Shown here piece by piece: positions 46,367-55,302 of a stretch of DNA of 64,000 nucleotides. This DNA comes from Cohnella algarum. GTDB taxonomy: Bacteria; Bacillota; Bacilli; Paenibacillales; Paenibacillaceae. The first letter of the stretch is position 1. Each line of letters starts with the position of its first letter. Under the pieces are notes generated by a model that searched no databases, was not told where the DNA came from, and worked only from the letters and a program-made list of their open reading frames with translations. The DNA lies in assembly GCF_016937515.1 (NCBI RefSeq), contig NZ_JAFHKM010000002.1, positions 5,513,001 to 5,577,000 of the forward strand, given 5' to 3'. The position numbers and the translations under genes were made by a program.

Positions 46367-46862
46367 TGCGGTTCCTCCTCGCCATTCGTTTCGAATTCGG
46401 GCTTCGGATCTTTTGCGGATTCCGGCTTTCCGCCCCCGTCTCGCGCAGCATGCGTCCGAGCACGCCGTTGACGAATTTGCCGGATTCGTCCGTGCCGAAG
46501 CGCTTCGCCAGCTCGATCGCTTCGTTTACGACAACCTTCGGAGGCACTTCCTTCCGGTGGGCGAGCTCGAAAGCCGCAAGCCGCAAAATCTGGCGGTCCA
46601 CCCGCGACAGGCGATCCACCTGCCATCCGGTCAAATACCGGGCCAGCGAGCGGTCGATTTCTTCCCGGTGGGCCGTAACGCCCTTTACCAGCTCGCGGGT
46701 AAACCCGTCGACCGCGCCGACGTCTTCGACGTTCGCGCCGATTTCGTTTTCTTCGCGCGCTTCCGTCAGAACGGTCTCCACCGCGGCCTGCGCGTCCACG
46801 CCGTTCATTTCCATCTGGTACAGGCTCTGCACCGCAATTTCCCTTGCCAATCTGCGCTTCAT
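46209..46862 (-). CDS. nusB: Transcription antitermination factor NusB, C-terminus frameshifted
   Basis: NusB binds boxA RNA with S10 in rRNA antitermination. Residues 1 to about 142 (AREIAVQSLYQMEMNGVD, RYLTGWQVDRLSRVDRQILR, VVVNEAIELAKRFGTDESGK, FVNGVLGRML) are normal. After RETG the frame as given runs 158 bases into folD, giving a 217-residue protein with an Arg-rich tail unlike the family. Adding one G to the run of five Gs on the coding strand (46433-46437) gives GGGKPESAKDPKPEFETNGE and a stop at 46363 that overlaps the folD ATG. The true product is then 166 residues. Confidence 0.88.
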   Translation of the reverse strand: MKRRLAREIAVQSLYQMEMNGVDAQAAVETVLTEAREENEIGANVEDVGAVDGFTRELVKGVTAHREEIDRSLARYLTGWQVDRLSRVDRQILRLAAFELAHRKEVPPKVVVNEAIELAKRFGTDESGKFVNGVLGRMLRETGAESRNPQKIRSPNSKRMARRNRNERKADRRQKNFRPNPGGNQRRSRKAEKFGHSTGACRHSGRGRSGVPGLRSQ

Positions 46863-47003
46863 GAATCCTCCCGCTTCGACAACTTGTTTTTTGGGCCAAC
46901 CGAAATAGCATTCAGAAAAAACGACGAGCCGTCCCGCCCGATCCCGAAACGGGATGGCGGCGCGAGGCGCCGCTTCGGGCAAGAAGGCTTCACGGCTTGC
47001 GAA

Positions 47004-47234
47004 TCAGCGCGGCCACGGCCACCGATCGGACATCCAGGAGACCAGCCGGTCCCACGGCAGCAGAGGGCCCCGCTTCTTGTCTTTGTTATATCCGATTCCA
47101 TATCCCAAACCGACAAGCAATATACAAAACAGCATATCCCAAAATCCGCTAATTAAATAGATGACCGCGCAAAAAAGTCCCGCCAAAATGCCAAGCGCCC
47201 GTCCTCCGTAGGCTTCCAGCCATTCTTTCCACAT
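47004..47234 (-). CDS. DUF2273 family small membrane protein
   Basis: The 76-residue protein has two close hydrophobic segments (ALGILAGLFCAVIYLISGFW and MLFCILLVGLGYGIGYN) and a basic tail, matching DUF2273 proteins found beside amaP and asp23. It starts 14 bases after the amaP stop. The function is unknown; a role at the membrane with AmaP and the Asp23 protein is likely from context. Confidence 0.85.
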   Translation of the reverse strand: MWKEWLEAYGGRALGILAGLFCAVIYLISGFWDMLFCILLVGLGYGIGYNKDKKRGPLLPWDRLVSWMSDRWPWPR

Positions 47235-47248
47235 GGGCGGCCGTCCCC

Positions 47249-47812
47249 CTATTCCACTCGGCTTTTATACGTGGTCGGCGACTGCGTCACGTTGGCGATA
47301 AAGACGGAAACCTCGGAAACGGGAATTCCGGTCGTCTGCTCCAAATGTTCGGATACGGCTTTTTGCATTTCTTCGGATATCGAAGGAATGGAGTTTTCCC
47401 CGTCGACGAAAGCGCGGATCATGATTTGCAGGCCGGATTCGGAAGCGCGGACCCGCGCGCGCAAATCCTTGACGCCCCGGGAACGGGATGCGGCCTTGAG
47501 CGCCAAATTCTCGATCGTCTCGACCGAAATGCGAATATCTCCGTGCTCGGTGCGCTGAGTGATCGACTCGGACGAGCCGCCGGTGCGCCGAAACGAAACG
47601 ACGAACAGCCGGAAGCTGATCAAAAACAGCACGACGCCGACCGCGATGACCGATGCCTGAACCGCCCGGTAGCCTCCCGCGGCCTCCTCGACGAACTGCT
47701 TCAGCCATTCCGTATCGAAGCCGCCCAGCGCGACGACGACGGCGATTACGGAAGCGGCGCCCACCGCCAGCGTGTATAAAAATAACAGCAGCCTGTCCAG
47801 CATTCTAATCAA
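47249..47812 (-). CDS. amaP: Alkaline shock response membrane anchor protein AmaP
   Basis: This 187-residue protein has two N-terminal transmembrane helices (about 8-30 and 50-70) and a cytosolic Asp23-like domain (GDIRISVETIENLALKAASR). AmaP anchors Asp23-family proteins to the membrane. It lies between an Asp23-family gene and a DUF2273 gene, the typical trio. Confidence 0.88.
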   Translation of the reverse strand: MIRMLDRLLLFLYTLAVGAASVIAVVVALGGFDTEWLKQFVEEAAGGYRAVQASVIAVGVVLFLISFRLFVVSFRRTGGSSESITQRTEHGDIRISVETIENLALKAASRSRGVKDLRARVRASESGLQIMIRAFVDGENSIPSISEEMQKAVSEHLEQTTGIPVSEVSVFIANVTQSPTTYKSRVE

Positions 47813-47953
47813 CGACAGTCTCCTCCAGTCTCGACGCGCGTATGCCCCGCCTTACGAAAAGGCGCCGAAGCTCGGCCTCCCCCTGGGTTCGGCCGCTACG
47901 GCGCCGTCATCCGCATTCCGGTAATCGCTTACCTCAGGGAATCCCGGGGGGCG

Positions 47954-48361
47954 CTATCGGACACGCGCATGCGAATCGTCTTCTTCCGGTTTCTCCGGAG
48001 TTTTGAAATGAACGTCGTGAATATGTACATTCACTTCCACCACGTTCAGCCCCGTCATCGTTTCGATCGAACGCTTGACGTTGCGCTGAATTTCAGCCGC
48101 GATTTCGGGAATGCGCCTGCCATATTCGACGACGATATTGACGTCGACCGCCGCTTCGCGCTGGCCGACTTCGACTTTCACGCCTTTGGACAAATTTTTG
48201 CGTCCGAGAAGTTCCGCAATTCCGGAGGAGATACCGCCGCTCATTCCGGCAACGCCTTCCACTTCGACCGTCGCGAGACCGGCGATCACCTCGATGACTT
48301 CCGGCGCGATTTGAATGGTACCCATTTCCGTGCGTTCGTAATCGGTCACCAATGTTTCCAT
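47954..48361 (-). CDS. yqhY: Asp23/Gls24 family envelope stress protein (YqhY-like)
   Basis: The 135-residue protein carries the Asp23 domain: IQIAPEVIEVIAGLATVEVE, GVKVEVGQREAAVDVNIVVE and VKRSIETMTGLNVVEVNVHI. In B. subtilis YqhY lies next to accBC and is linked to acetyl-CoA carboxylase homeostasis; here it also follows accC. The ATG at 48361 is chosen for the GGAGGT ahead of it; a longer upstream frame lacks such a site. Confidence 0.9.
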   Translation of the reverse strand: METLVTDYERTEMGTIQIAPEVIEVIAGLATVEVEGVAGMSGGISSGIAELLGRKNLSKGVKVEVGQREAAVDVNIVVEYGRRIPEIAAEIQRNVKRSIETMTGLNVVEVNVHIHDVHFKTPEKPEEDDSHARVR

Positions 48362-48511
48362 TCGTGAATCCACCTCCTTCAAAATGGTACGGCTCTTCGC
48401 CCAAGCATCGGCTGTCAGAGGCGCCGGCAGCCCTCGGCATGGCGGCTGGGCCGTCATGCCGGATTGGGCCATGCACCTCTTTATTATTCATACTATAGCA
48501 TTGCGCGTTGA

Positions 48512-49873
48512 TTATGACAAACCGGGATCATAGATATCGTGTTCTTCGAGAAACTTGATATCGAACGTGCCTTTTTGGAACAGGGGATGATCCAGCAGCT
48601 TCAGATGAAAAGGGATCGTCGTTTTGACCCCTTCCACGAAAAACTCCGCGAGGGCCCTCCGTCCGCGAGCGATCGCTTCGCCGCGCGTCGGCGCCCAGAC
48701 GATCAGCTTCGCGATCATCGAATCGTAATGCGGCGAGATCGTGTAGTGGGTGTAAGCGCCGCTGTCCACGCGCACGCCGGGACCGCCGGGCGGCAAATAA
48801 AAGCCGACGCGCCCCGGAGACGGCATGAAATTGCGTTCCGGATCTTCCGCATTGATCCGGAATTCGAACGCCCAACCGTCCCATTTGACGTCTTCCTGCG
48901 CAAAGGAAAGAGGCGCTCCTTCCGCGACCGAGATCATTTCCTTGATCAGGTCGACGCCCGTGATCATTTCGGTGACGGGGTGTTCGACCTGGATGCGGGT
49001 ATTCATTTCCATAAAATAAAATTGGCCGTCGGGACCCAGCAAAAACTCGATCGTGCCCGCGCCGCAATAGTCGACGGCTTTGGCCGCCCGTACGGCGGCT
49101 TGCCCCATCCGTTCGCGGAGGGCCGGCGTCATGACCGGGCACGGCGCTTCCTCGACGAGCTTCTGGCGCCGGCGCTGCACCGAGCAGTCCCGTTCGCCGA
49201 GGTGAACGACGTTGCCGTGCTTGTCGGCGATGACCTGAATTTCGACGTGCTTCATGCCGGTCAAATATTTCTCGATATAGACGCCGGAATTGCCGAACGC
49301 CTTCTGGGCTTCCTGCTGGGCGGTCGTAATCTCGCGAACGAGCATTTCTTCGTCGTCCGCAAGGCGAATGCCGCGCCCGCCGCCACCGGCCGTCGCCTTG
49401 ATGATGACCGGATACCCGATCTCGCGCGCTACCCGGACGGCTTCGTCCAGATCCTCGACCAGGCCGTCGGAACCCGGGATGACCGGAACGTCGGCCTCCT
49501 TCATCGTCTGCTTCGCCACGGACTTGTCGCCCATCCGACTGATCGCTTCGGCGGAAGGGCCGATGAACGTGATGTTGCAGCTTTCGCAAATATCCGCGAA
49601 GTCGGCGTTCTCCGACAGGAAGCCGTAGCCCGGATGAATCGCGTCGCATTCCGTCAGCGTAGCCACGCTCATAATGTTGGTCAAGTTCAAATAGCTGTCT
49701 TTGGAGGCCGTCGGACCGATGCAGTACGCTTCGTCGGCCAAGCGGACGTGCAGCGATTCGCGGTCGGCTTCGGAATAGACCGCGACGGTCGAAATTCCGA
49801 GCTCCCGGCACGCCCGGATAATGCGGACGGCAATCTCGCCGCGGTTGGCCACCAAAATTTTATGGATTTTCAA
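48512..49873 (-). CDS. accC: Acetyl-CoA carboxylase biotin carboxylase subunit
   Basis: AccC carboxylates biotin on AccB with ATP and bicarbonate, the first step of fatty acid synthesis. The 453-residue ATP-grasp protein has [38 protein letters not shown], the Gly-rich lid [13 protein letters not shown] and [20 protein letters not shown]. It follows accB by 54 bases. Confidence 0.96.
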   Translation of the reverse strand: MKIHKILVANRGEIAVRIIRACRELGISTVAVYSEADRESLHVRLADEAYCIGPTASKDSYLNLTNIMSVATLTECDAIHPGYGFLSENADFADICESCNITFIGPSAEAISRMGDKSVAKQTMKEADVPVIPGSDGLVEDLDEAVRVAREIGYPVIIKATAGGGGRGIRLADDEEMLVREITTAQQEAQKAFGNSGVYIEKYLTGMKHVEIQVIADKHGNVVHLGERDCSVQRRRQKLVEEAPCPVMTPALRERMGQAAVRAAKAVDYCGAGTIEFLLGPDGQFYFMEMNTRIQVEHPVTEMITGVDLIKEMISVAEGAPLSFAQEDVKWDGWAFEFRINAEDPERNFMPSPGRVGFYLPPGGPGVRVDSGAYTHYTISPHYDSMIAKLIVWAPTRGEAIARGRRALAEFFVEGVKTTIPFHLKLLDHPLFQKGTFDIKFLEEHDIYDPGLS

Positions 49874-49927
49874 AACAGGAGATCCCCCTTCGTTGATACC
49901 AGTTGACGCTCGAAAGCCGGAAATCCT

Positions 49928-50419
49928 TTATTCCGGTCTGACGAGGAACAGCGGTTGGCCGTACTCGACCAATTGTCCGTTCTCTACCAGAATCTCGACG
50001 ATCTCGCCTTTCACTTCCGCTTCCAGCGGATTCATCAGCTTCATCGCTTCCAAAATGCAAACGACCGTCTTCTCGGTCACCTTGTCGCCGGCATTGACGA
50101 AGCTCGGGGCATCGGGAGAAGGAGCCCGATAGAACGTTCCCACCATCGGGGAAACGATCTTGTGCAGGCCTTCGCGTTCGGAAGACTCGCTCTTGGGCGC
50201 TTCCGGGGAAGCCGCCGCTTGGGCGGGCGCCGCGGCCGGCGCGGATGCCGCCGCGGGCAAGTATGTATGTGCCGCCGGAGCCGTTTGCACGTTGACGACT
50301 TCGGTCCGGCCCGGTTTGCGAATGGCGAGCCTTGCCCCTTCGTTTTCGATTTCCAGCTCTTGAACGGACGTTTGATCCACCAATTTGATCAGTTCTTTGA
50401 TTTCGCTAAGTTTAAACAT
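49928..50419 (-). CDS. accB: Acetyl-CoA carboxylase biotin carboxyl carrier protein
   Basis: The 163-residue carrier has an N-terminal helix ([20 protein letters not shown]), an Ala/Pro-rich linker and a biotinyl domain with the biotin Lys in [15 protein letters not shown]. The ATG at 50419 follows GGAGTGTCCGAGACA. It is coexpressed with accC. Confidence 0.95.
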   Translation of the reverse strand: MFKLSEIKELIKLVDQTSVQELEIENEGARLAIRKPGRTEVVNVQTAPAAHTYLPAAASAPAAAPAQAAASPEAPKSESSEREGLHKIVSPMVGTFYRAPSPDAPSFVNAGDKVTEKTVVCILEAMKLMNPLEAEVKGEIVEILVENGQLVEYGQPLFLVRPE

Positions 50420-50486
50420 TGTCTCGGACACTCCTTGGTTCGGGGTTCCTTTGCAGGCCATGCTTGTTCGTTCCCATAACGAAGTT

Positions 50487-50514
50487 ATTATATCACATTC
50501 GACTGAAATGGAAA
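50487..50514 (-). promoter_or_regulatory. Probable sigma-A promoter of accBC
   Basis: On the minus strand TTTCCA (50509-50514) and TATAAT (50487-50492) are separated by 16 bases. The -35 overlaps the end of the spoIIIAH terminator. Confidence 0.5.
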
Positions 50515-50543
50515 GAGTCCGGCCTTATGGCCGAACTCTTTGC
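50511..50543 (-). terminator. Intrinsic terminator of the spoIIIA operon
   Basis: AAAGAGT-CGGCC pairs with GGCCG-ACTCTTT around a short loop, with one mismatch, about 20 bases after the spoIIIAH stop. Confidence 0.75.
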
Positions 50544-50560
50544 CGCAGCGCGCCGTTCGT

Positions 50561-51301
50561 TCAAGGAATGTATTGCACGGTCAGCCTGTCGGGCGAAACC
50601 TCCAGCTCCTTCATGGCAAGCTCGACGATGGTTACGGCTTCGTCCTTCTCCAGCTTGTCGGCCTGAACAACCACCTTGTAGTTGCTTTCTTCCTCTTCCA
50701 CGACGACGTTGCCGTAGGTGGCGACCAACTTTTCCTCCAGGGAAGTCATCCGCTCTTCGATCGCGTCGAGCCGGCTCAGCTCCTCCATCGCGGACTGGGC
50801 TTCCTCGGGCGTCGTGTTTTTGCTGTCGGCGATAATCGCGTTCAGCCGTTCCTGCTCTTGCGAGTAATTTTCCAATCTTTCAAGCGCGATCCGATCGATA
50901 TATTCCCTGCCGCCCAAATTGTTGTTCATTCCGTTCAGCACGGCTTCGTCCTCCGGACCGCCCGTTTCGGGTTCCGCCGCCGACTCTTCGCCCGCGCTTC
51001 CCGCTTCCGGCGACGGCTCGCTCCCGGAAGCCGGATCGCCGGATTCGGAAGGCTCTTCGGCGCCCGTTTGCGAATCGGGAGAGGCGGACGGGGAGGCCCC
51101 GGCTTCGGTTTCATCGCCGTATGCTCCGTCGACCTGCGTGATTTCCACGCCGCTTCCGGGATCCGCCTGGGCATACCCGCCGGCCTGGTCGGCCGTCTGT
51201 CCGGCCGGATTGACGTCCTCCGTAAACAGGTAGTATGCCGACAGAATGACCATCAAACTGAGCATCGACACCAGCCAAATCGTTTGCCTTTTGTTGTTCA
51301 T
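50561..51301 (-). CDS. spoIIIAH: Stage III sporulation protein AH
   Basis: SpoIIIAH sits in the mother-cell membrane and binds forespore SpoIIQ across the intermembrane space to form the feeding channel. The 246-residue protein has one N-terminal transmembrane helix (TIWLVSMLSLMVILSAYYLF), a long acidic Ser/Glu/Gly-rich linker (about 35-115) and the EscJ-like ring domain (about 130-246). The linker is longer than in B. subtilis. Confidence 0.92.
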   Translation of the reverse strand: MNNKRQTIWLVSMLSLMVILSAYYLFTEDVNPAGQTADQAGGYAQADPGSGVEITQVDGAYGDETEAGASPSASPDSQTGAEEPSESGDPASGSEPSPEAGSAGEESAAEPETGGPEDEAVLNGMNNNLGGREYIDRIALERLENYSQEQERLNAIIADSKNTTPEEAQSAMEELSRLDAIEERMTSLEEKLVATYGNVVVEEEESNYKVVVQADKLEKDEAVTIVELAMKELEVSPDRLTVQYIP

Positions 51302-51387
51302 GCTCTCCTTGCCTCCTTGGATTTTGGGCTTTTTTTGAACCGCCCCGGATGGGCTGCGTTATTCGATTGTGCGTTTATTTCGTCTCC

Positions 51388-52035
51388 TTATTGCTTGCGC
51401 GGAACGACCGATATCCGGTGGATCGGGACGTCCAGTCCCCGGGAAACCGCTTCGGCGATCAGCTTGTGCACGGTGGCGTTTTCCCCGCCTTTGGCTACGA
51501 TCAGCACGCCCCGGACGCGAGGCTTGATTTTCTTGACCACGATCGGCGTCTGGCTGCCCGACACTTCGTACAGGACGACCTGGCCGTCCCTCGTCACGTC
51601 GGTAATGTGCCGCTTGGCCCCGTTGCGGTCGGACTCTTCGGTAATCGTCGACGTATCCCGTTCGTTCTGCTGAACGACCGTCTCCTCCGTCGATTCCACG
51701 GTAACCATCACGTCCGCCGTCCCGACGCCGACCATGTTTTCGAGCATCTCCTTCAGCCGGGTTTCCAGCGTCGTTTCGATTTCGACGAACGGATCGTCGA
51801 CCCGGGCCGCTCCCGCGGTCATCGTCTGCTGCTCGGGCGAATCGTTGTCGCCCAGCGGAGCGTAATCTTTGTCGCCCGACGGATCGATCGTCTTCACGTT
51901 GAGGAGATTGGCGACGAGAATGAGGGCGGCTCCGATGAGCCCAATCAGCACGAGCCAGCGGAACGCCTTGACCCGGCGCGGTCCTCCCGGTCCTCCTCCG
52001 ATGAACGTTTCCAACTGCTGCAGCCATTTTGCCAT
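51388..52035 (-). CDS. spoIIIAG: Stage III sporulation protein AG
   Basis: This 215-residue protein has one transmembrane helix (about 25-45) and a C-terminal ring-forming domain (ETRLKEMLENMVGVGTADVM, KKIKPRVRGVLIVAKGG). SpoIIIAG makes the large central ring of the channel. The ATG at 52035 follows AAGGGGGTGTT and lies 12 bases after the spoIIIAF stop. Confidence 0.93.
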   Translation of the reverse strand: MAKWLQQLETFIGGGPGGPRRVKAFRWLVLIGLIGAALILVANLLNVKTIDPSGDKDYAPLGDNDSPEQQTMTAGAARVDDPFVEIETTLETRLKEMLENMVGVGTADVMVTVESTEETVVQQNERDTSTITEESDRNGAKRHITDVTRDGQVVLYEVSGSQTPIVVKKIKPRVRGVLIVAKGGENATVHKLIAEAVSRGLDVPIHRISVVPRKQ

Positions 52036-52046
52036 GGAACACCCCC

Positions 52047-52775
52047 TTATCCCGAATTTCCGCCGCCGGCCTCCGTCACGACCGCGATGCGGTCGGCCGA
52101 AACCCCCCACCGCGCGGCGAGCTGCGCGGCAATCTTTTGCCTCGTCCGGCTGTCGGCCTCCGATTCGCCCTCAAGCCGTTCCGGGGAAGCTTGTTCCGGT
52201 TCGACGCCCGCTCCGTTTTCGGCGAAGACGGGCAACTCGTCCGTCCCGATCCGGACGTCGACGGGCGCTACCGGCTCCACTTCCGCAATGCCTCTGCCCG
52301 GCGACGATGCCGGGCCGGCAGGCTCGGCGGGGGCGGCGAGAACGAGCGTTATCCCCGCAACCCGCTGCCCTTCCGGCGTCGTTTCGACGTCCACCTCCAC
52401 CCGGCGGACGTCCACCCCTTGTTCCCGTTCCACTTCGCGCTCGATCTCCCCGGCAAGCCGATCCGTCGCGAGCGTTGCCGCCCGCTCCGCCCACACCGCC
52501 TGCAGCCGCTCGCCGTCTTCCCGGATGCGGGCCAGCTCGTCCGCCGACGACTCCGGCGAGCGGCTTGCCGATTCGATCCCCATCGCCAGCCGTTCCCCGA
52601 AATCGCCGCGTATCCATTGCAGGAGCGGCGTCACCATCGTCAGCAGAATGAACAATCCCGCGACGAGCCGGACATAGCGCTGCATCACCCGGTTCGGCAA
52701 CAGAAGGTCGGCGAGCGAAGCGAGCAGCACGACGGCGATGATTTGCTGAAGCCACTTGGCCAGCGCGTCGATCAT
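52047..52775 (-). CDS. spoIIIAF: Stage III sporulation protein AF
   Basis: The 242-residue protein begins with two transmembrane helices (WLQQIIAVVLLASLADLLL and LVAGLFILLTMVTPLLQWI), followed by a soluble EscJ-like domain rich in Glu, Ala and Arg. It belongs to the mother-cell side of the feeding channel. Order and spacing match the operon. Confidence 0.92.
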   Translation of the reverse strand: MIDALAKWLQQIIAVVLLASLADLLLPNRVMQRYVRLVAGLFILLTMVTPLLQWIRGDFGERLAMGIESASRSPESSADELARIREDGERLQAVWAERAATLATDRLAGEIEREVEREQGVDVRRVEVDVETTPEGQRVAGITLVLAAPAEPAGPASSPGRGIAEVEPVAPVDVRIGTDELPVFAENGAGVEPEQASPERLEGESEADSRTRQKIAAQLAARWGVSADRIAVVTEAGGGNSG

Positions 52776-52794
52776 GCGTTCACCTCCCGCGTCG

Positions 52795-54114
52795 TCAGCG
52801 CAGCATCACCGAAGCGTTGCCCGCCGTCAAAATAATCGTCACGGCAAGGAAGAACATCAGCCCGACCGAAGCCAGCGCGGCAAAGACGTAAATGAGCGTT
52901 TTCCCGATCGTTTGCAGGCAGCCCGCGATCGGCGAGTCCCCGAGCGGCTGCAAAACGGCTGCCGACAAGTTGTAAATCAGCGCCAGCGTCAAAATCTTGA
53001 TCGCCGGGAACGCGCACAGAAAGAGCAAAATGATGACTCCCGTAAGTCCGACCGCGTTTTTGACGAGCAGGCTGGCCGACAAAACGGTATCCGCCGCGTC
53101 GGAAAACATTCTGCCGACGACGGGCACGAAATTTCCCGTGACGAACTTGGTCGTCTTGAGCACGATCCCGTCCGCCACCGCCCCGGTCGCCCCCTGAACC
53201 GAAAGAACGCCGAGAAACAACGTGAGCAGGATGCCCAGCATGCTGACGCTGACGCTGCGAAGCAAATTGGCGAGCTGCGTCACCTTGTACCGGTCCGACA
53301 CGGCGCTGGCCAAATGCAGGACGGCGGAAAAGAACAGCAGCGGAAAGACGACCAGGTGAATGAGCGTGCCGATCGAGTGAATCATGAACACGATCAGCGG
53401 ATGCATGACCGCGACGGTCGTGACCCCTCCCGAACCGGCAAGCAGCGTCAGCAGCAGCGGGACCATCGCCAGCATGAACTGCACCATGCCGCTGATCGCT
53501 TCCTCCGCGTAGGCCGTGGCGCTGCGGAAGCTGTTGACGGCGATGATGAGGAGCACGATGTACGCGATCGAATAGGCGACCCGGCTGACCGCGTTCCGCT
53601 CGAACGCGTTTTGCATCGTTTCCAGGATCATCGCGAACACGGCGAGCAGCACGATCGTCACGACGAGCTTGCCGCTGTACAGCAGCTCGTGAAGGAAGTA
53701 CCGCGCGAGTCCTCCGAGCGCCTGGGAAACACTCCAGGGCTTCCCTTCCGGAAACATCATTTGACTGAGTTCCGGTATTTGTCCTTCCGGAAAGTAGCCG
53801 CCGTATTCGCGCCCCAGCTTGTTCCAAAATTGCTCGATCTGGCTCATGTCGACGTCCCCGGACTGCTGTACGGCGAGCTCCCCCGCCAACTCGCCCGCAT
53901 CCGGTTGACCGGAAACCTCTTGCCGCCCTTCGGCCGCCGGCGCCGCGGAGAAGGCGAGCCTGTCCGTTCCGGCCCGCTCCCCGGCGGAAGGAGGCGGTTC
54001 GGAAGATGCGAACGCCTGCGCGGCATGCGGCAAAAACGACAGCGCCAATGCCGAGAGCAGCAGCGCCAGCTGCGCCCAGGCCGAGTTTTTTGCGAGAAGC
54101 GCCCGGTTTCGCAT
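52795..54114 (-). CDS. spoIIIAE: Stage III sporulation protein AE
   Basis: This 439-residue protein has a cleavable signal peptide (AQLALLLSALALSFLPHAAQAFA), a Glu/Ala-rich region and a polytopic membrane part with eight or so helices (e.g. LVVTIVLLAVFAMILETMQ, TGVIILLFLCAFPAIKILTL). It is the main integral membrane subunit of the spoIIIA complex. Confidence 0.93.
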   Translation of the reverse strand: MRNRALLAKNSAWAQLALLLSALALSFLPHAAQAFASSEPPPSAGERAGTDRLAFSAAPAAEGRQEVSGQPDAGELAGELAVQQSGDVDMSQIEQFWNKLGREYGGYFPEGQIPELSQMMFPEGKPWSVSQALGGLARYFLHELLYSGKLVVTIVLLAVFAMILETMQNAFERNAVSRVAYSIAYIVLLIIAVNSFRSATAYAEEAISGMVQFMLAMVPLLLTLLAGSGGVTTVAVMHPLIVFMIHSIGTLIHLVVFPLLFFSAVLHLASAVSDRYKVTQLANLLRSVSVSMLGILLTLFLGVLSVQGATGAVADGIVLKTTKFVTGNFVPVVGRMFSDAADTVLSASLLVKNAVGLTGVIILLFLCAFPAIKILTLALIYNLSAAVLQPLGDSPIAGCLQTIGKTLIYVFAALASVGLMFFLAVTIILTAGNASVMLR

Positions 54115-54139
54115 CGTTCCCCCCCGTTCCCGTTCCTCC

Positions 54140-54538
54140 TCAAGCCGGCAACAGGTTCAAGACCGTCTCGATCAAAACGCCGATGATCGGCACCGCCATG
54201 ACCAGGATCAATACTTTGCCGGCGAATTCGATTTTGGACGCCACGCTTTCGAGTCCGGCGTCGCGCACGATTTGCGCGCCGAATTCCGCGATATAGGCGA
54301 TGCCGATAATTTTGAGCATCGTCTTCAGGTACACCGACGAAATGCCGGACCGATCCGCCAAATCCTCGAGCACCGACACGACGCCTTCGATTTTTCCGAT
54401 CATCGTCAGGAAGATGGCGACGCCGACGAACGCCGCCAGCAAAAAGGCGAACATCGGCTTCTGTTCCCGTATGACCAGAATGAGGATGGTCGCCAGCAGT
54501 CCGATGCCTACAATTTGAAGGATATCCAGCGTCCTCAC
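54140..54538 (-). CDS. spoIIIAD: Stage III sporulation protein AD
   Basis: The 132-residue membrane protein starts at GTG (54538) and has four hydrophobic segments including IVGIGLLATILILVIREQKP and IIGIAYIAEFGAQIVRDAGL. Its end is hydrophobic (IIGVLIETVLNLLPA). The gene is 20 bases after spoIIIAC. Confidence 0.92.
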   Translation of the reverse strand: MRTLDILQIVGIGLLATILILVIREQKPMFAFLLAAFVGVAIFLTMIGKIEGVVSVLEDLADRSGISSVYLKTMLKIIGIAYIAEFGAQIVRDAGLESVASKIEFAGKVLILVMAVPIIGVLIETVLNLLPA

Positions 54539-54558
54539 CCGCTCGTTCCCGCTTCGCG

Positions 54559-54762
54559 CTACTGAAACAGGAATATCGTCTTGATCTCCTGGAACAAGTC
54601 GTTCAGCATTCTGACAACCATAAACAGCACGACGACGAATCCGATCACCGTCACCCAATGCGCCATATCTTCCTTGCCCATCTGTTTAAGCACGGTATGG
54701 ATCATGGCTACGATAATGCCGATCCCGGCAATCTGAAAAATGGTGCTGACATCGATGTTCAT
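54559..54762 (-). CDS. spoIIIAC: Stage III sporulation protein AC
   Basis: The 67-residue protein has two transmembrane helices (IFQIAGIGIIVAMIHTVLKQ and WVTVIGFVVVLFMVVRMLND) and matches SpoIIIAC in length. With AD it resembles type III secretion export components. Confidence 0.93.
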   Translation of the reverse strand: MNIDVSTIFQIAGIGIIVAMIHTVLKQMGKEDMAHWVTVIGFVVVLFMVVRMLNDLFQEIKTIFLFQ

Positions 54763-54780
54763 GACTAACGGCCTCCCTGC

Positions 54781-55302
54781 TTACAGCATCAGGATAACGA
54801 CCAGGGCCGCCCCAAGCACTCCCAGATTGCGGCTAAGCTTCTCGTAGCGCTGCTGGTCTTCCCGTGCCGAAGCCTCTTCCGTCTGCAGCTGCAGCACCGC
54901 CAAACGCATATGCTTGAGCTGATCTTCCCGCCCGCTGCCGCCGAGCGACGCTCCGAGCCGGAGCATCGCTTCCTTCTCGCCCGCCCGCATCGCCGTTTTC
55001 GGCCAGCCCTCGTGAATCGAGCTTTCCCAGCATTGCTGCACCGTCGCCCCGGTCCCGTCCCGCAAGCGCTCCGAAGCGCCGGCGAACAAAGCCGCCAGGG
55101 GCGGCGGGTGAAGAAGCGAGGAAATGCGGTCGAGCGCGTCCGGCAGCGGCGTCTGCCCGTAGCCGATTTCCGTCTCCAGCCTTTGCATCGCATGCAGCAG
55201 CTGGCGGATCTGGCGCGGACGTTCGGCGAACTTGGCCGCCTGAAGAAAACCGAGCAACGTTCCGGCAAACAGCACGAGCGCCGCTCCGACAAGCTTAAGC
55301 AT
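54781..55302 (-). CDS. spoIIIAB: Stage III sporulation protein AB
   Basis: The 173-residue protein has N- and C-terminal hydrophobic helices with a helical hairpin between (RPRQIRQLLHAMQRLETEIG), similar to type II secretion GspF-like folds. The ATG at 55302 lies within the end of spoIIIAA (8-base overlap). Confidence 0.92.
   Translation of the reverse strand: MLKLVGAALVLFAGTLLGFLQAAKFAERPRQIRQLLHAMQRLETEIGYGQTPLPDALDRISSLLHPPPLAALFAGASERLRDGTGATVQQCWESSIHEGWPKTAMRAGEKEAMLRLGASLGGSGREDQLKHMRLAVLQLQTEEASAREDQQRYEKLSRNLGVLGAALVVILML

Noticed and set aside
47813..47953. GC-rich hairpin between amaP and the Asp23 gene as a terminator
   Set aside because: There is no T run on either strand and the genes on both sides appear to belong to one operon.
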